Source: an uncultured Burkholderiaceae bacterium
GTDB lineage: Bacteria; Pseudomonadota; Gammaproteobacteria; Burkholderiales; Burkholderiaceae
Length of the DNA stretch: 64,000 bases
NCBI GenBank assembly: GCA_937871985.1
Contig: CALMPB010000382.1
Span: 1 to 64,000 of the forward strand
Direction of reading: 5' to 3'
Positions 23,283 through 33,037 of this stretch are shown here, one piece after another (the first letter of the stretch is position 1; each line of letters opens with the position of its first letter). Made by a program: the position numbers and the translations under genes. Below the pieces are notes generated by a model. It was not told the origin of the DNA, made no database searches, and was given only the letters and a program-made list of their open reading frames with translations.

Positions 23283-24206
23283 ATGCCATCTGTCATTTCC
23301 GTATCCAATCTTTCCAAGACCTACGCCTCGGGGTTCGAGGCCCTCAAGAACATCAATCTGGACATCGAGCGGGGCGAGATCTTCGCTCTGCTTGGCCCCA
23401 ACGGCGCCGGCAAGACCACGCTCATCAGCATCATCTGCGGATTGGTCAACGCCAGCGGGGGCACGGTGGTCGCCAACGGGTATAACATCGTTACCAACTA
23501 TCGCCAGGCCCGGGCCTGCATCGGCCTGGTTCCCCAGGAGCTCACCACCGACGCGTTCGAAACCGTCTGGGACACGGTAAGCTTCAGCCGCGGCCTGTTC
23601 GGCAAGCGCGCCAATCCCGCCCACATCGAAAAAACCCTCAAGGCGCTGTCGCTCTGGAACAAAAAAGACAACAAGCTCATCACCCTGTCCGGGGGCATGA
23701 AGCGCCGCGTCCTCATCGCCAAAGCCTTGTCGCACGAACCCGCCATCCTGTTCCTGGACGAGCCTACCGCCGGCGTCGACGTGGAACTGCGCAAAGACAT
23801 GTGGGAACTGGTGCGGTCGCTGCGCGCCGACGGGGTCACCGTCATTCTTACCACGCACTACATCGAAGAGGCCGAGGAGATGGCCGACCGCATCGGCATC
23901 ATCAATCACGGCCAGATCGTCCTGGTCGAGGAAAAAAAAGCGCTCATGCGCAAGCTGGGCAAAAAGCAGCTCACCCTCCAATTGCCGGAGCCTTTGGCGC
24001 ATATCCCCGAGCAGTTGGCGGGCTACGGCCTGGAGCTGTCGGAAGACCGTAAAGCGCTCACCTACACCTACGACATCCAGCAGCAAACCGACATCGCGGC
24101 CATGCTGGCCGACCTGCACAACGGCGGCATCCGCTTCCAGGATCTAAGCACCCGTCAAAGCTCGCTGGAAGATATTTTCGTCGGCCTGCTCCGGGAGAAA
24201 CCATGA
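23283..24206 (+). CDS. ABC-2 type exporter ATP-binding protein (YadG-like)
   Basis: 307 residues. Walker A is GPNGAGKTT, the signature is LSGGMKRR, and Walker B is [13 protein letters not shown], followed by the H-loop [12 protein letters not shown]. The overall match is to the YadG group of ABC-2 exporter ATPases, with a C-terminal domain of about 75 residues. The substrate is unknown. It overlaps the permease gene by four bases (ATGA), so both are made together. Confidence 0.9.
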   Translation: MPSVISVSNLSKTYASGFEALKNINLDIERGEIFALLGPNGAGKTTLISIICGLVNASGGTVVANGYNIVTNYRQARACIGLVPQELTTDAFETVWDTVSFSRGLFGKRANPAHIEKTLKALSLWNKKDNKLITLSGGMKRRVLIAKALSHEPAILFLDEPTAGVDVELRKDMWELVRSLRADGVTVILTTHYIEEAEEMADRIGIINHGQIVLVEEKKALMRKLGKKQLTLQLPEPLAHIPEQLAGYGLELSEDRKALTYTYDIQQQTDIAAMLADLHNGGIRFQDLSTRQSSLEDIFVGLLREKP

Positions 24207-24964
24207 ACCTACAAGCCATACGCGCCATCTATCTGTTCGAAATGGCCCGGGCCTGGCGCACGCTGATGCAAAGCCTCATCGCCCCGGTCATTTCCACCTC
24301 GCTGTACTTCGTGGTGTTCGGCGCCGCCATCGGCCACCGCATCACCGAGGTAAACGGGGTGGGCTACGGCGCCTTCATCGTACCCGGCCTGATCATGCTG
24401 TCCCTGCTTACCCACAGCATCTCCACCGCCTCGTTCGGCATCTATTTTCCGCGCTTCGCGGGAACCATCTACGAGGTGCTTTCCGCGCCGGTTTCATACC
24501 TGGAGATTCTGGCCAGCTACGTGGGCGCCGCCGCCACCAAGTCGCTGATCCTGGCGCTCGTCATTCTGGGCACGGCCACCTTCTTCGTCCCGATGCGCAT
24601 CGACCACCCATTGTGGATGGTGCTGTTCCTGGTGCTTACGGCCATTACGTTCAGCCTCTTCGGCTTCATCATCGGCATCTGGGCCGACAGCTTCGAGAAG
24701 CTGCAACTGGTGCCCCTGCTCATCGTCACGCCGCTGACATTCCTGGGCGGCAGCTTCTACTCCATCGACATGCTGCCGCCCTTCTGGCAAAAAATCACCC
24801 TGCTCAACCCGGTGGTCTACCTCATCAGCGGGTTCCGCTGGAGCTTCTACAGCATTGCCGACGTCAATGTCGCGGTCAGCCTGGCCATGACACTGGCCTT
24901 CCTGCTGGTTTGCCTGGGCATCGTGGGCTGGATGTTCAAGACCGGATACCGCCTGCGGCCGTAA
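24203..24964 (+). CDS. ABC-2 type exporter permease (YadH-like)
   Basis: 253 residues with six hydrophobic segments and the ABC-2 signature region around [20 protein letters not shown] and [20 protein letters not shown]. It resembles E. coli YadH in size and pattern. Together with the preceding ATPase it forms a two-gene exporter of unknown substrate. It is followed after about 85 bases by the extra EF-G gene on the same strand. Confidence 0.9.
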   Translation: MNLQAIRAIYLFEMARAWRTLMQSLIAPVISTSLYFVVFGAAIGHRITEVNGVGYGAFIVPGLIMLSLLTHSISTASFGIYFPRFAGTIYEVLSAPVSYLEILASYVGAAATKSLILALVILGTATFFVPMRIDHPLWMVLFLVLTAITFSLFGFIIGIWADSFEKLQLVPLLIVTPLTFLGGSFYSIDMLPPFWQKITLLNPVVYLISGFRWSFYSIADVNVAVSLAMTLAFLLVCLGIVGWMFKTGYRLRP

Positions 24965-25051
24965 GCCCGCCACGAACACCGGCCATAGTGCGCAAGCCGG
25001 CGCGGGTGTAGACTGATGGCAACCCTGTTCTGCGCCTTCAGAGAGGTTGCC

Positions 25052-27172
25052 GTGGCTCGTAAAACACCTATCGAACGCTATCGCAATATCGGCATCAGCG
25101 CGCACATCGATGCCGGCAAGACCACCACCACCGAACGCATCCTGTTCTATTCGGGCGTCAACCACAAGCTGGGCGAAGTCCACGAGGGCATGGCCACCAT
25201 GGACTGGATGGACCAGGAACAAGAACGCGGCATCACCATTACCTCGGCCGCCACGACCTGCTTCTGGAAAGGCATGGCGGGCAACTACGACGAACACCGC
25301 ATCAACATCATCGACACCCCGGGCCACGTCGACTTCACCATCGAGGTCGAGCGCTCCATGCGCGTGCTGGACGGCGCCTGCATGGTCTACGACGCCGTGG
25401 GCGGCGTGCAGCCGCAGTCCGAAACCGTTTGGCGCCAGGCCAATAAATACCACGTGCCGCGCCTGGCCTTCGTCAATAAAATGGACAGGATCGGCGCGGA
25501 CTTCCTGCGCGTGGTCGAACAGATCCGCCAGCGCCTCAAAGGCAACCCCGTGCCGGTGCAGCTTCCCATGGGCGCCGAGGACGACTTCCACGGCGTCATC
25601 GACCTGGTCAAGATGAAAGCCATCCGGTGGGACGATGCCACCCAGGGCGTGCACTTCGACTACATCGACATTCCACCCGCGCTGCGGGGCGACGCCGACA
25701 CATGGCGGGCGCGCATGCTCGAAGAAGCCGCCCAGGCCAACGACGAACTGCTGCGGCTGTACCTGGACGGCGCCGAGCTGAACGAAAGCCAGATCCAGGC
25801 GGGGCTGCGCCAGCGCACGCTGGCCGGCGAGATCGTCCCGGCCTTGTGCGGCAGCGCCTTCAAGAACCGTGGGGTACAGGCGCTGCTCGACGCCATCGTC
25901 GACTACCTGCCCTCGCCCGCCGACGTTCCCCCCGTGGCCGGCCTGGATGCGCACGACCGCCCGGCAACCCGCCGGGCCAGCGACGACGAGCACTTCAGCG
26001 CCCTGGCCTTCAAGATCATGACCGACCCCTTCGTCGGCCACCTTACCTTCTTTCGCGTATATTCGGGCGTCATGACATCCGGCCACGCGGTGCTCAACGC
26101 CACCAAGAACAAAAAGGAACGCATCGGGCGGCTGCTGCAAATGCATGCCAACCACCGCCTGGAAATCCAGGAAGTGGATGCCGGCGACATCGCGGCCGCC
26201 GTCGGCCTCAAAGAGGTCACCACCGGCGACACCCTATCCGATCCCGGCCACCCCATCACCCTGGAGCGCATGGTTTTCCCGGAGCCCGTCATCTCGCAGG
26301 CGGTCGAACCCAAAACCAAGGCCGACCAGGAAAAAATGTCGGTGGCGCTGCACCGATTGGCCGAGGAGGACCCTTCATTCCGCGTCGAAACCGACCCGGA
26401 TTCGGGGCAAACCATTATTTCCGGCATGGGTGAGCTGCACCTGGAAGTGCTGATGGAACGCATGCGGCGCGAATTCGGCGTCGACGCCACGGTCGGCAAG
26501 CCCCAGGTAGCGTTCCGCGAAACCATACTCAAGGCCTGCGAATCCTCGGAAGGCAAATTCATCAAGCAAACCGGCGGACACGGCCAATACGGCCACGTGG
26601 TGCTTAAAATCGAACCCCAGCCGGCCGGCAAGGGCTTCGAGTTCGTGGACGCCATCAAGGGCGGCGTCATCCCGCGCGAATTCATTCCCGCCGTCGAAAA
26701 AGGCGTCATCGAAAGCCTGGGCGGCGGCGTGCTGGCGGGCTACCCCGTCGTGGACGTGAAAGTCACCCTTGTATTCGGTTCATCGCACGACGTGGACTCC
26801 AACGAACACGCCTACCGCATGGCGGCGGCCATCGCCTTCAAGGAAGGCTGCCGCAAGTCGGAACCGGTGCTGCTCGAACCCATCATGGCCGTCGAAGTCG
26901 AAACGCCCGAAGAAAAAATGGGCGACGTCATGGGCGATCTGTCGTCCAGGCGCGGCAGCATACAAGGCATGGACGACCTCCCGGCGGGCATGGGCAAGGC
27001 CATACGCGCCGAAGTCCCCCTGGTCGAAATGTTCGGCTATTCAACCGCGCTGCGTTCGCTGACCCAGGGCCGGGCCACCTACACCATGGAATTCCAGCGC
27101 TACGCCCGCGCGCCCGACGCGCTGGCCGCCGCCATGACGCAGGCGCGCAGCCCCGCGCAAGCGGGGCGCTGA
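25052..27172 (+). CDS. fusA: Elongation factor G, stand-alone copy
   Basis: 706-residue translational GTPase that moves tRNAs through the ribosome. G motifs are complete: [33 protein letters not shown] and GSAF. Domains II-V follow, with the domain IV loop [14 protein letters not shown] intact. The GTG at 25052 is chosen because GAGAGG precedes it and [20 protein letters not shown] is the conserved start. It is not linked to rpsL, rpsG or tuf, so it is the second EF-G copy that many Burkholderiales carry besides the str-operon gene. The symbol denotes the family; fusA2 would be suitable if the str-operon copy is confirmed elsewhere. Confidence 0.93.
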   Translation: MARKTPIERYRNIGISAHIDAGKTTTTERILFYSGVNHKLGEVHEGMATMDWMDQEQERGITITSAATTCFWKGMAGNYDEHRINIIDTPGHVDFTIEVERSMRVLDGACMVYDAVGGVQPQSETVWRQANKYHVPRLAFVNKMDRIGADFLRVVEQIRQRLKGNPVPVQLPMGAEDDFHGVIDLVKMKAIRWDDATQGVHFDYIDIPPALRGDADTWRARMLEEAAQANDELLRLYLDGAELNESQIQAGLRQRTLAGEIVPALCGSAFKNRGVQALLDAIVDYLPSPADVPPVAGLDAHDRPATRRASDDEHFSALAFKIMTDPFVGHLTFFRVYSGVMTSGHAVLNATKNKKERIGRLLQMHANHRLEIQEVDAGDIAAAVGLKEVTTGDTLSDPGHPITLERMVFPEPVISQAVEPKTKADQEKMSVALHRLAEEDPSFRVETDPDSGQTIISGMGELHLEVLMERMRREFGVDATVGKPQVAFRETILKACESSEGKFIKQTGGHGQYGHVVLKIEPQPAGKGFEFVDAIKGGVIPREFIPAVEKGVIESLGGGVLAGYPVVDVKVTLVFGSSHDVDSNEHAYRMAAAIAFKEGCRKSEPVLLEPIMAVEVETPEEKMGDVMGDLSSRRGSIQGMDDLPAGMGKAIRAEVPLVEMFGYSTALRSLTQGRATYTMEFQRYARAPDALAAAMTQARSPAQAGR
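27150..27167. terminator. Hairpin at the fusA 3' end
   Basis: GCCCCGC and GCGGGGC form a perfect 7-bp stem with a GCAA tetraloop inside the last codons of the EF-G gene, 34 bases before the convergent YajQ gene ends. There is no T tract, so the terminator role is tentative. Confidence 0.35.
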
Positions 27173-27200
27173 CGCGCCGCAAGCGCAAGCGGCAAGGGAT

Positions 27201-27683
27201 TCAATCGCGGAAGTTGTCGAATTGCAGGGGCAGGTCGACATCGGTCTTGCGCAGCAAGGCGATGGCCTCCTGCAGGTCGTCGCGCTTCTTGCCCGTTACG
27301 CGCAGCTTCTCGCCGTTGATCTGCGACTCGACCTTGAGCTTGGCGGCCTTCAGCGCGGCAATGAGCTTTTTCGAAACGGCCTGCTCGATGCCCTGCTTGA
27401 CCGTCACCTTCTGTTTGGCCCCGCCCAGGTTTTCGTTGGGCTCGGCCACGTCCAGGCAGCGCACGTCGATGCCGCGCGCCGACAGGCGGCCCCGCAGGAT
27501 ATCCAGCATCTGCTTGAGCTGGAAGGCGCTGGGCGCCGACGACGTCACGACGAAATCGACAAGCTCGAATTTGGCGTCCGTACCCTTGAAATCGAAGCGG
27601 GTGGCCAGTTCGCGGTTGGCCTGATCGACGGCATTGGTCAGTTCATGTTTATCGACTTCGGAAACCACATCAAACGAAGGCAT
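27201..27683 (-). CDS. yajQ: YajQ family nucleotide (cyclic-di-GMP)-binding protein
   Basis: 160 residues, the family length. It starts MPSFDVVSEVDKHELTNAVD and contains ELATRFDFKGTDAKFE and KDDLQEAIALLRKTD-like conserved ends. Family members bind nucleotides and, in Xanthomonas and Pseudomonas, cyclic di-GMP, influencing transcription. Convergent with the EF-G gene. Confidence 0.95.
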   Translation of the reverse strand: MPSFDVVSEVDKHELTNAVDQANRELATRFDFKGTDAKFELVDFVVTSSAPSAFQLKQMLDILRGRLSARGIDVRCLDVAEPNENLGGAKQKVTVKQGIEQAVSKKLIAALKAAKLKVESQINGEKLRVTGKKRDDLQEAIALLRKTDVDLPLQFDNFRD

Positions 27684-27839
27684 GGCTGATCATCCTTTAT
27701 TAATGCACAAACAAAACAACGGTCGAGTGTACAACCATTCAACGGAAACGAAACGGCGCCCTGGGCCGCGGCAGGCGCGGCAATCGACAAGCACCGACGT
27801 AAATGCCAAAATACGAAATTCTTTGAAAAGCCGCAATAC

Positions 27840-29060
27840 GTGCCAGCCAGCCAGACCCCGTTCAGTTTGAAAAAAAACGCCATTGCGGCTTTCGGGCCCT
27901 CGCTGCTGTTCGGCATCAGCGAAGGCGCCATCTACCCCGTCATCGCGCTCAGCGCCAGGCAATTGGGGGCATCGGTCGCCGCCTCGGCGCTCATCCTGGC
28001 GCTTATCGGCGTAGGCTCCCTCGTCAGCAATATCCCGGCGTCTTTGCTTACCGCGCGCCACGGCGAGCAGCGCGCCATGGTTGGCGCCGCCGTTCTCAGC
28101 ATCATCGCCCTGCTGCTGTGCCTGTTCGCCCGATCCGAATGGATGCTGGGAGCCGGCGTCTTCATGATCGGCATGGCGCAGTCCGTCTACACGCTGGCCA
28201 GGCAAACCTACCTGACCGAGGCCGTGCCCATCGCCATGCGCGCCAGGGCGCTTTCCACCCTGGGCGGCGTCATGCGCATCGGCCTGTTCATCGGCCCCTT
28301 CCTCGCTGCCGGCCTCATGCACAGCATGGGCATACCCGGCGCATACTGGACGGCCATTGTGGCCATGGCCGCTGCCGGCGTGCTGTCCAGCAGGCTTCCA
28401 GACCTCGAATCCCGCGCCCCCGGCGCCGCGACAAAGCCGGGCGCGCCGACCGCCGCGCCCGTGGCCAAGCCCCGGATCGGCCAGATCGCCAAAACACATT
28501 GCAAAGCCTTTCTGACGCTGGGCGCAGGCTGCTTGCTGGTGTCGGCCCTGCGAGGCTGCCGCCAGACCGTCATTCCGCTTTGGGCCGCCCATATCGGGCT
28601 GGACGCCACCACCACGGCTGTCGTCTACGGTTGCATGGGCGCCATCGACATGCTGCTTTTCTACCCCGCCGGCCACATCATGGATCGCCGCGGCCGGCAC
28701 TGGGTGGCCATACCCTGCATGCTCATCATGGGCCTGTGCTTCGCCCTCATGCCGCTCACCCACGGATTATGGTGGTTCGCCGCCGTCACCATGGTGCTGG
28801 GTTTCGGCAATGGGGTGGGATCGGGCATCATCATGACCATAGGCGCCGACTCGTCGCCTTCGGTCGGCCGTACCCAGTTTCTGGGCATTTGGCGCTTTAT
28901 CGCCGACCTTGGCGCCAGCGGCGGCCCCTTGCTGATGTCGGCGATAGCGGCCTTGATATCGCTGGGCGCCGGCATCGCGGCGATAGGCGGATTGGGGTTC
29001 GTCGCGGCCGCCGTGTTCTGGAAATGGCTGCCCCGCACGAATCCAGCCAAAAACCGCTGA
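27840..29060 (+). CDS. MFS transporter, probable exporter of unknown substrate
   Basis: 406 residues, 12 predicted helices. The GTG at 27840 is the only start that includes the whole first helix; the ribosome binding site is poor, so the start is uncertain. Segments ISEGAIYPVIALSARQLGAS and GPFLAAGLMHSMGIPG, with the loop HIMDRRGRHWVAIPCM (MFS motif D-R-x-G-R), mark a drug/sugar efflux-type MFS protein. It stands alone and ends at a strong bidirectional terminator. Confidence 0.8.
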   Translation: MPASQTPFSLKKNAIAAFGPSLLFGISEGAIYPVIALSARQLGASVAASALILALIGVGSLVSNIPASLLTARHGEQRAMVGAAVLSIIALLLCLFARSEWMLGAGVFMIGMAQSVYTLARQTYLTEAVPIAMRARALSTLGGVMRIGLFIGPFLAAGLMHSMGIPGAYWTAIVAMAAAGVLSSRLPDLESRAPGAATKPGAPTAAPVAKPRIGQIAKTHCKAFLTLGAGCLLVSALRGCRQTVIPLWAAHIGLDATTTAVVYGCMGAIDMLLFYPAGHIMDRRGRHWVAIPCMLIMGLCFALMPLTHGLWWFAAVTMVLGFGNGVGSGIIMTIGADSSPSVGRTQFLGIWRFIADLGASGGPLLMSAIAALISLGAGIAAIGGLGFVAAAVFWKWLPRTNPAKNR

Positions 29061-29074
29061 TGTAGATACGGCGC

Positions 29075-29108
29075 TTAGGGCCTGTCAACCCATGTCGACA
29101 GGCCCTAA
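29075..29108. terminator. Bidirectional terminator
   Basis: TTAGGGCCTGTC (29075-29086) and GACAGGCCCTAA (29097-29108) form a perfect 12-bp stem with a 10-base loop between the MFS gene and the convergent small gene. The stop codon of the small gene lies within the stem. Confidence 0.75.
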
Positions 29109-29308
29109 TTCAAGGCCGCCTTGGCGGCTTCCTCGGGGGTCAAGCCCTCGTAAAACAGGTCCGTAAACCATTCGGCCTGCTCTTCGATGTGTTCTTGCGC
29201 CTCGTCCCGGGTCGCGCCGGCCTGCACAAGCAGTTCTTCGACTTCGACGCACCACGCCAGCAGCGCCACCTCGTCGGGATCCTCTTGCGGTGTTTTCTTT
29301 TTAGCCAT
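29105..29308 (-). CDS. Small acidic hypothetical protein
   Basis: 67 residues with a basic start MAKKKTPQEDP, then a very acidic helical body with many Glu/Asp (EEQAEWFTDLFYEGLTPEEA). There is no signal or membrane segment. It has a GAAGGGAA ribosome binding site about 13 bases upstream and codon use like its neighbours, so it is probably expressed. I do not recognise the family with certainty. Confidence 0.65.
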   Translation of the reverse strand: MAKKKTPQEDPDEVALLAWCVEVEELLVQAGATRDEAQEHIEEQAEWFTDLFYEGLTPEEAAKAALN

Positions 29309-29560
29309 GATCCGGGGGTTCCCTTCAAGTTGCCGATCAAATGGAATAGGCCTCCATCATAAGGCCTCAAGACACGATCCGTAACCTTAATCACCCGAAT
29401 GCAACCAATTTGAAGCAGTTTCGGTGATTCAATTAGCTCATTCCGGCACGGCATTGTTCTTTGCCGTCTAGCGCGGGCATCCCGCCGCGCGCCGGCAGAC
29501 GCCAAGCCAGGCGGGCACTATGCCGCCGCAGGCTTGGGTCAAACGTAAGGAGCTTGATCC

Positions 29561-29974
29561 ATGAAGAACAATATTATCGGCTCTGCCATTCTGGCAGCTT
29601 GCACGGCCCTGGCGGGCACCACGGCGTTCGCCCAGAACGACGGCCACCACGATCAGAACTGGGATCGCGGCGGCCCTCCGCAACACCAGATGGATCGCAA
29701 CGACCATGGCCGGCCGGGCCCCGGCCCGCAGACTCACCATGCCCCTCCCCCTCACGCGCCGGCGCGCGGGCGCGGAGCGGGGCCCCGGCACAATTTCTAC
29801 AAAGGCGGCCGCTTGCCGGCGCAGTACCGCCGTCATCCTTACATTATCGAAGATTGGCGCGTCCATCATCTTAGCGAGCCGCCCAGGGGTTACTACTGGG
29901 TCCAGGCCGGCAACGATTTCCTGCTTACGGCCATTGCCACGGGACTCATTGCCCAAGTCATCCTGAACAACTGA
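29561..29974 (+). CDS. RcnB-family periplasmic protein
   Basis: 137 residues. A signal peptide ends at AFA (about residue 25). The mature N-terminal half is rich in His, Pro, Gly and Arg (for example HHDQNWDRGG), and the C-terminal half holds the RcnB-type core YKGGRLPAQYRRHPYIIEDW followed by PRGYYWVQAGNDFLLTAIATG. E. coli RcnB takes part in nickel/cobalt homeostasis; most family members are uncharacterised. The ribosome binding site TAAGGAG is strong. No metal transporter lies nearby. Confidence 0.8.
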   Translation: MKNNIIGSAILAACTALAGTTAFAQNDGHHDQNWDRGGPPQHQMDRNDHGRPGPGPQTHHAPPPHAPARGRGAGPRHNFYKGGRLPAQYRRHPYIIEDWRVHHLSEPPRGYYWVQAGNDFLLTAIATGLIAQVILNN

Positions 29975-30050
29975 ACGCCCCGGCACGAAGCGGCTGCCCG
30001 CAAGCCGGCGGCCGCTTCACCTACAATAGCCCCGACCACGCAAAAAAAAC

Positions 30051-30212
30051 GCCCCCACACTGCGCCGCTGACGCGGCTTGTTGCCCCCCAAGGGGGCGCT
30101 TTTTGCCTTGGGGCGGCCCGGCGGCAAAAGAAGCCCCCACGCTGCGCCGCTCACGCGGCTTGCTGCCCCCCAAGGGGGCGCTTTTTGCCTTGGGGCGGCC
30201 CGGCGGCAAAAA
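30051..30212. repeat. Two tandem copies of an 82-bp GC-rich intergenic repeat
   Basis: The unit starting GCCCCCACACTGCGCCGC at 30051 is repeated at 30133 with three differences in the first 80 bases (unit positions 9, 20 and 31). Each unit contains GCCCCCCAAGGGGGC followed by GCTTTTT, a hairpin plus T tract that should terminate transcription, and further GC-rich palindromic stretches. It lies between the RcnB-like gene and tpm, so the copies probably insulate the two genes. Units like this are interspersed in several Burkholderiales genomes to my knowledge. Confidence 0.85.
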
Positions 30213-30224
30213 ATAGGAGAATCG

Positions 30225-30881
30225 ATGGACGCAAATTTCTGGCTCACGCGATGGCAGGAAGGACGCACAGGGTTTCACCAGGATACCGTGATGCCCCTGC
30301 TGCAAAAACACTGGCCCTCGTTGCCCCTGGCCAAGGACAGCCGCGTTCTCGTGCCCCTCTGCGGCAAATCCCTGGACATGATCTGGCTGGCCGCGCAGGG
30401 CCACCATGTGCTGGGGGTGGAACTGTCGCCTTTGGCCGTCGAGCAGTTCTTCCACGAAAATCGCTTGCGGCCCACCGTGCATGAGTCGCCGATGGGACGC
30501 CGCCACACCGCCGGCAACATCGAAATCCTGTGCGGGGATATCTTCGCCCTGGACGACGCCACGCTGGCAGCGTGCGACGGCGTCTACGACCGGGCCGCCC
30601 TGATCGCTCTGCCGCGCGACATGCGGCCAAGCTACGTACAGCATGTTTACGCGCGGCTTCCCCCACGCTACCGCGGACTGCTCATCACGCTGGACTATCT
30701 TCAGGAACGGATGGATGGCCCGCCTTTTTCCGTGGACGATGCCGAAGTGCAAGCGCTGTTCGCCCCGCACTCCAAGGCAAAGCTGGTAGAACGGCGCGAT
30801 ATTCTTGCCAGCGAACCCCGGTTCAGGCAGCGCGGCCTCGAACGGCTGGACACCGTGGTCTATGCGCTGGGCAAGGCCTGA
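30225..30881 (+). CDS. tpm: Thiopurine S-methyltransferase
   Basis: 218 residues. It starts [20 protein letters not shown], the conserved opening of bacterial TPMT, followed by [20 protein letters not shown] (SAM site) and [20 protein letters not shown]. Bacterial enzymes methylate thiopurines and also inorganic selenium or tellurium oxyanions, giving volatile products. The ATG at 30225 has TAGGAGA; an upstream in-frame extension would read through the repeat units and is rejected. Confidence 0.93.
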   Translation: MDANFWLTRWQEGRTGFHQDTVMPLLQKHWPSLPLAKDSRVLVPLCGKSLDMIWLAAQGHHVLGVELSPLAVEQFFHENRLRPTVHESPMGRRHTAGNIEILCGDIFALDDATLAACDGVYDRAALIALPRDMRPSYVQHVYARLPPRYRGLLITLDYLQERMDGPPFSVDDAEVQALFAPHSKAKLVERRDILASEPRFRQRGLERLDTVVYALGKA

Positions 30882-30940
30882 GGCGCACGGCGGCGCCCAG
30901 GCCGGCAGACCAGCGTTACAACAGGCCGCGGCACAAAGAA

Positions 30941-31432
30941 CTAGTCCTCGAGCCCTTCCACGCGCGCCATCAGAAGATCCGCGTCTTCGTGAACCTGCAG
31001 ATCCAGCGGCGCCACAATGCCCTTCATGCGCAAGCCGACCTTGAATGATGAGTTGACGCAGCCTTCGGCCAGCGCGCTCAGGCGCTGCTGCACTTTCAAG
31101 AGCGCCTCGCTGTTGGCGTAGGGCAGCAACAGCCAAAGCATGTCTTCGCGGGTTCTGGTGCAGCGGTCGGCTTCACGCACTATTTCGATGATGCGGCCGA
31201 CCAGCTCGTCGGCAATCTCGCGCTCCTGGTCGCGCAATGCCACCGGCACCGGAGTCGAGTGCCAGTTATAGTCCAGGCGCAGGCAAAGCAGCGAAAAAGC
31301 CGGGGCTCCGTAGCGCCGGCTCATTTCCAGCAGCCAGTCCAAAGAATATCGAAAGGCGTCCAAGCCGAGCACGCCCGGTGCTTCCAGGAATTCGGAAAAA
31401 TCGCGCTCTATTGGAGCTTTACCGCAATACAT
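30941..31432 (-). CDS. Degenerate GGDEF-domain protein
   Basis: 163 residues, not clearly described elsewhere to my knowledge. A region reading READRCTRTREDMLWLLLP aligns by pattern with the R-x-D-x-x-x-R-x-GGDEF-x-x-x-LP segment of diguanylate cyclases. GGDEF is replaced by REDML, so only the Asp persists and catalysis is unlikely. The preceding FSLLCLRLDYNW would be the first strand and metal loop. The protein is therefore probably a catalytically dead GGDEF fold that binds a ligand or partner. The ribosome binding site CAGGAG is good. There is no membrane segment and no other signalling domain. Confidence 0.55.
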   Translation of the reverse strand: MYCGKAPIERDFSEFLEAPGVLGLDAFRYSLDWLLEMSRRYGAPAFSLLCLRLDYNWHSTPVPVALRDQEREIADELVGRIIEIVREADRCTRTREDMLWLLLPYANSEALLKVQQRLSALAEGCVNSSFKVGLRMKGIVAPLDLQVHEDADLLMARVEGLED

Positions 31433-31689
31433 GACTCAGCTCCTGTGAAAGTCGCCTCGGATCCAGAAAAACACGCTTCTCATTTGAATTACAGTGATGA
31501 CGGCCAAACCCGTCAGACCGAACCAAACCGCCTTTTTGCGAGGAGATGAAGGCAGCGCATAGTGGTTACTTTTAGTAAAACACGTAAGAGAATAACAGAG
31601 CGCTGGAAAATTTACTTTCCTGAGCGCGTTCATTCGTCGAGAGCCGCGGCCTGACCCGGCGAATTATGCAAAAGTGTCGCATCTATGCA
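31433..31689. other. Intergenic region without a convincing gene
   Basis: 257 bases between the degenerate GGDEF gene and the small membrane protein gene. It is AT-richer than average and contains the palindrome TTACTTTTAGTAA near 31564. The upstream promoter for the GGDEF-like gene is presumably here. A 65-codon frame on the minus strand with one hydrophobic stretch lacks a ribosome binding site and is not called. Confidence 0.5.
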
Positions 31690-31854
31690 TCAAAATGTGG
31701 ACGCGCAATGCCCTCCGGAAGGCGCCTGGCCCGAGCCCGCGGCGATGAGCGGCGGCTCCAGGCGTTGGTTGACGGGCGCGGAAACCGCCCAGTCCCAGGC
31801 AAAAAAGGCAATCAGCAGTGCCCAGAACACTGCGGCGAGTATCGGTTTTTTCAT
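31690..31854 (-). CDS. Small membrane-anchored or exported protein downstream of yeeE
   Basis: 54 residues: MKKPILAAVFWALLIAFFAW starts a single hydrophobic helix preceded by two lysines, followed by a short Pro/Gly/Ser-rich periplasmic tail ending in CASTF. It is 15 bases after the yeeE stop with GGGG six bases before the ATG, so it should be translated from the same transcript. I do not recognise the family; a transmembrane companion of the sulfur transporter or a small secreted peptide are both possible. Confidence 0.55.
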   Translation of the reverse strand: MKKPILAAVFWALLIAFFAWDWAVSAPVNQRLEPPLIAAGSGQAPSGGHCASTF

Positions 31855-31869
31855 CAATACCCCAAAAAA

Positions 31870-32952
31870 TCAATAACCGAAATGGCGTCGTATGCGCAGC
31901 CCGAGCACAGAGCCGCAAAACGCCAGGGGCACCCAGATCCAGCCATGGACGCTGCCGGTTGAAATGCCGCTGACCATGGCGCCGATATTGCAGCCGAAGG
32001 CAAGACGCGAACTATAGCCCAGCAGAAATCCCGCAATGATGCCCACCGTCCATTGCCTGGCCGTCAAGCTTGCAGGAGCCGATTTGGATGACTGGCCCGC
32101 CGCTATCCACAAGGCTCCCGCCAGAATGCCGATATTGGTAATGGAAGTGACATCCAGAAAAACCGACTGCGACAAGGTCGTCAAGTTGACGGACTGGCTC
32201 CAGAACGGGTTGGAGGCAGGGTCGAACGCCCCCGTCGCCACGGCGATCTTGGCCACCCAAAGCCCGAAGCCGTATACGACCCCCCACGGCTGGCCGGCAA
32301 TGGCCAGGTTCAGGACAGCCAGGATCGCCAGCAATACGGCGCCTATGAACAAGCGCCGATCGAACCAGGGCTTGGCTTTGCCGCACCATAAAAGCGCCGC
32401 CGCCCCCAGGACGATCAGGCCAAGGCAAGTCAGGCCGAACGCCTCCCAGGGCCCGAACCGCCCCACCAGCCCGACCGGCTTGACCGCGCCCAGGCTCAAC
32501 CATTGCTCGAGCTGGGCCGACCCCAAAAAGCTGCCCAGCGCGAACACCGGCAATATCGTCATGTTCAGGGGGATGCCCAGCCCCGCCTTGTACAAGGTTC
32601 CCGAGCCGCAGCCGTCGGCCATCTGCATGGCCGCCCCGAATACAAAAGCGCCGACGATCAGGCTGATGCTGGGCGGCCCCAGCGCCGCGCCCAAATCGTG
32701 CGGAAACGCGGCAAGCAGCGGCATGGAGATTGCCGCCGCCAGGGCCATGAGAAACAATTGCGCCATGACGCCGCGCGGATCGCGCTGCTCGATGAGGCGG
32801 CGCCAACCCGTGGTGAAGCCGAACCGGGCGCCAGCCAGCACGCTCCCCATGCCCACGCCCACCAGGAACAGGACGGCCTGGCGCATCGATACAAACCACA
32901 CCAGGGCCAAGAAAAAGGCGGCCATCACGGCCGCGAGAGAAGTTCGATTCAT
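31870..32952 (-). CDS. YeeE/YedE (TsuA-type) sulfur-compound transporter
   Basis: 360 residues with about 9-10 membrane segments. The two family Cys motifs are present: MADGCGSGTLYKAG and AFGCNIGAMVSGISTGS; in characterised TsuA these cysteines relay thiosulfate across the membrane. Thiosulfate uptake is therefore the best inference, although other YeeE/YedE proteins handle selenium or other sulfur species. It sits 85 bases downstream of a periplasmic rhodanese on the same strand and just upstream of a small membrane protein. Confidence 0.85.
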   Translation of the reverse strand: MNRTSLAAVMAAFFLALVWFVSMRQAVLFLVGVGMGSVLAGARFGFTTGWRRLIEQRDPRGVMAQLFLMALAAAISMPLLAAFPHDLGAALGPPSISLIVGAFVFGAAMQMADGCGSGTLYKAGLGIPLNMTILPVFALGSFLGSAQLEQWLSLGAVKPVGLVGRFGPWEAFGLTCLGLIVLGAAALLWCGKAKPWFDRRLFIGAVLLAILAVLNLAIAGQPWGVVYGFGLWVAKIAVATGAFDPASNPFWSQSVNLTTLSQSVFLDVTSITNIGILAGALWIAAGQSSKSAPASLTARQWTVGIIAGFLLGYSSRLAFGCNIGAMVSGISTGSVHGWIWVPLAFCGSVLGLRIRRHFGY

Positions 32953-33037
32953 GGGTTGTCTATCGTCCGGCGGCGGAAATCGCCCGATTCACAAGTGCAA
33001 GGTACGGCATGGCTGCAATGCGCATTTTTGCGACGAA

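Noticed and set aside
30051..30212. CRISPR-like array
   Set aside because: Only two directly abutting units with no spacers and no cas genes.
30078..30224. N-terminal extension of tpm
   Set aside because: Would translate the repeat units; the internal ATG at 30225 has a good ribosome binding site and the conserved start.
31436..31633. 65-codon minus-strand frame with one hydrophobic stretch
   Set aside because: No ribosome binding site at its ATG, and conservation cannot be judged; kept only as a remote possibility.
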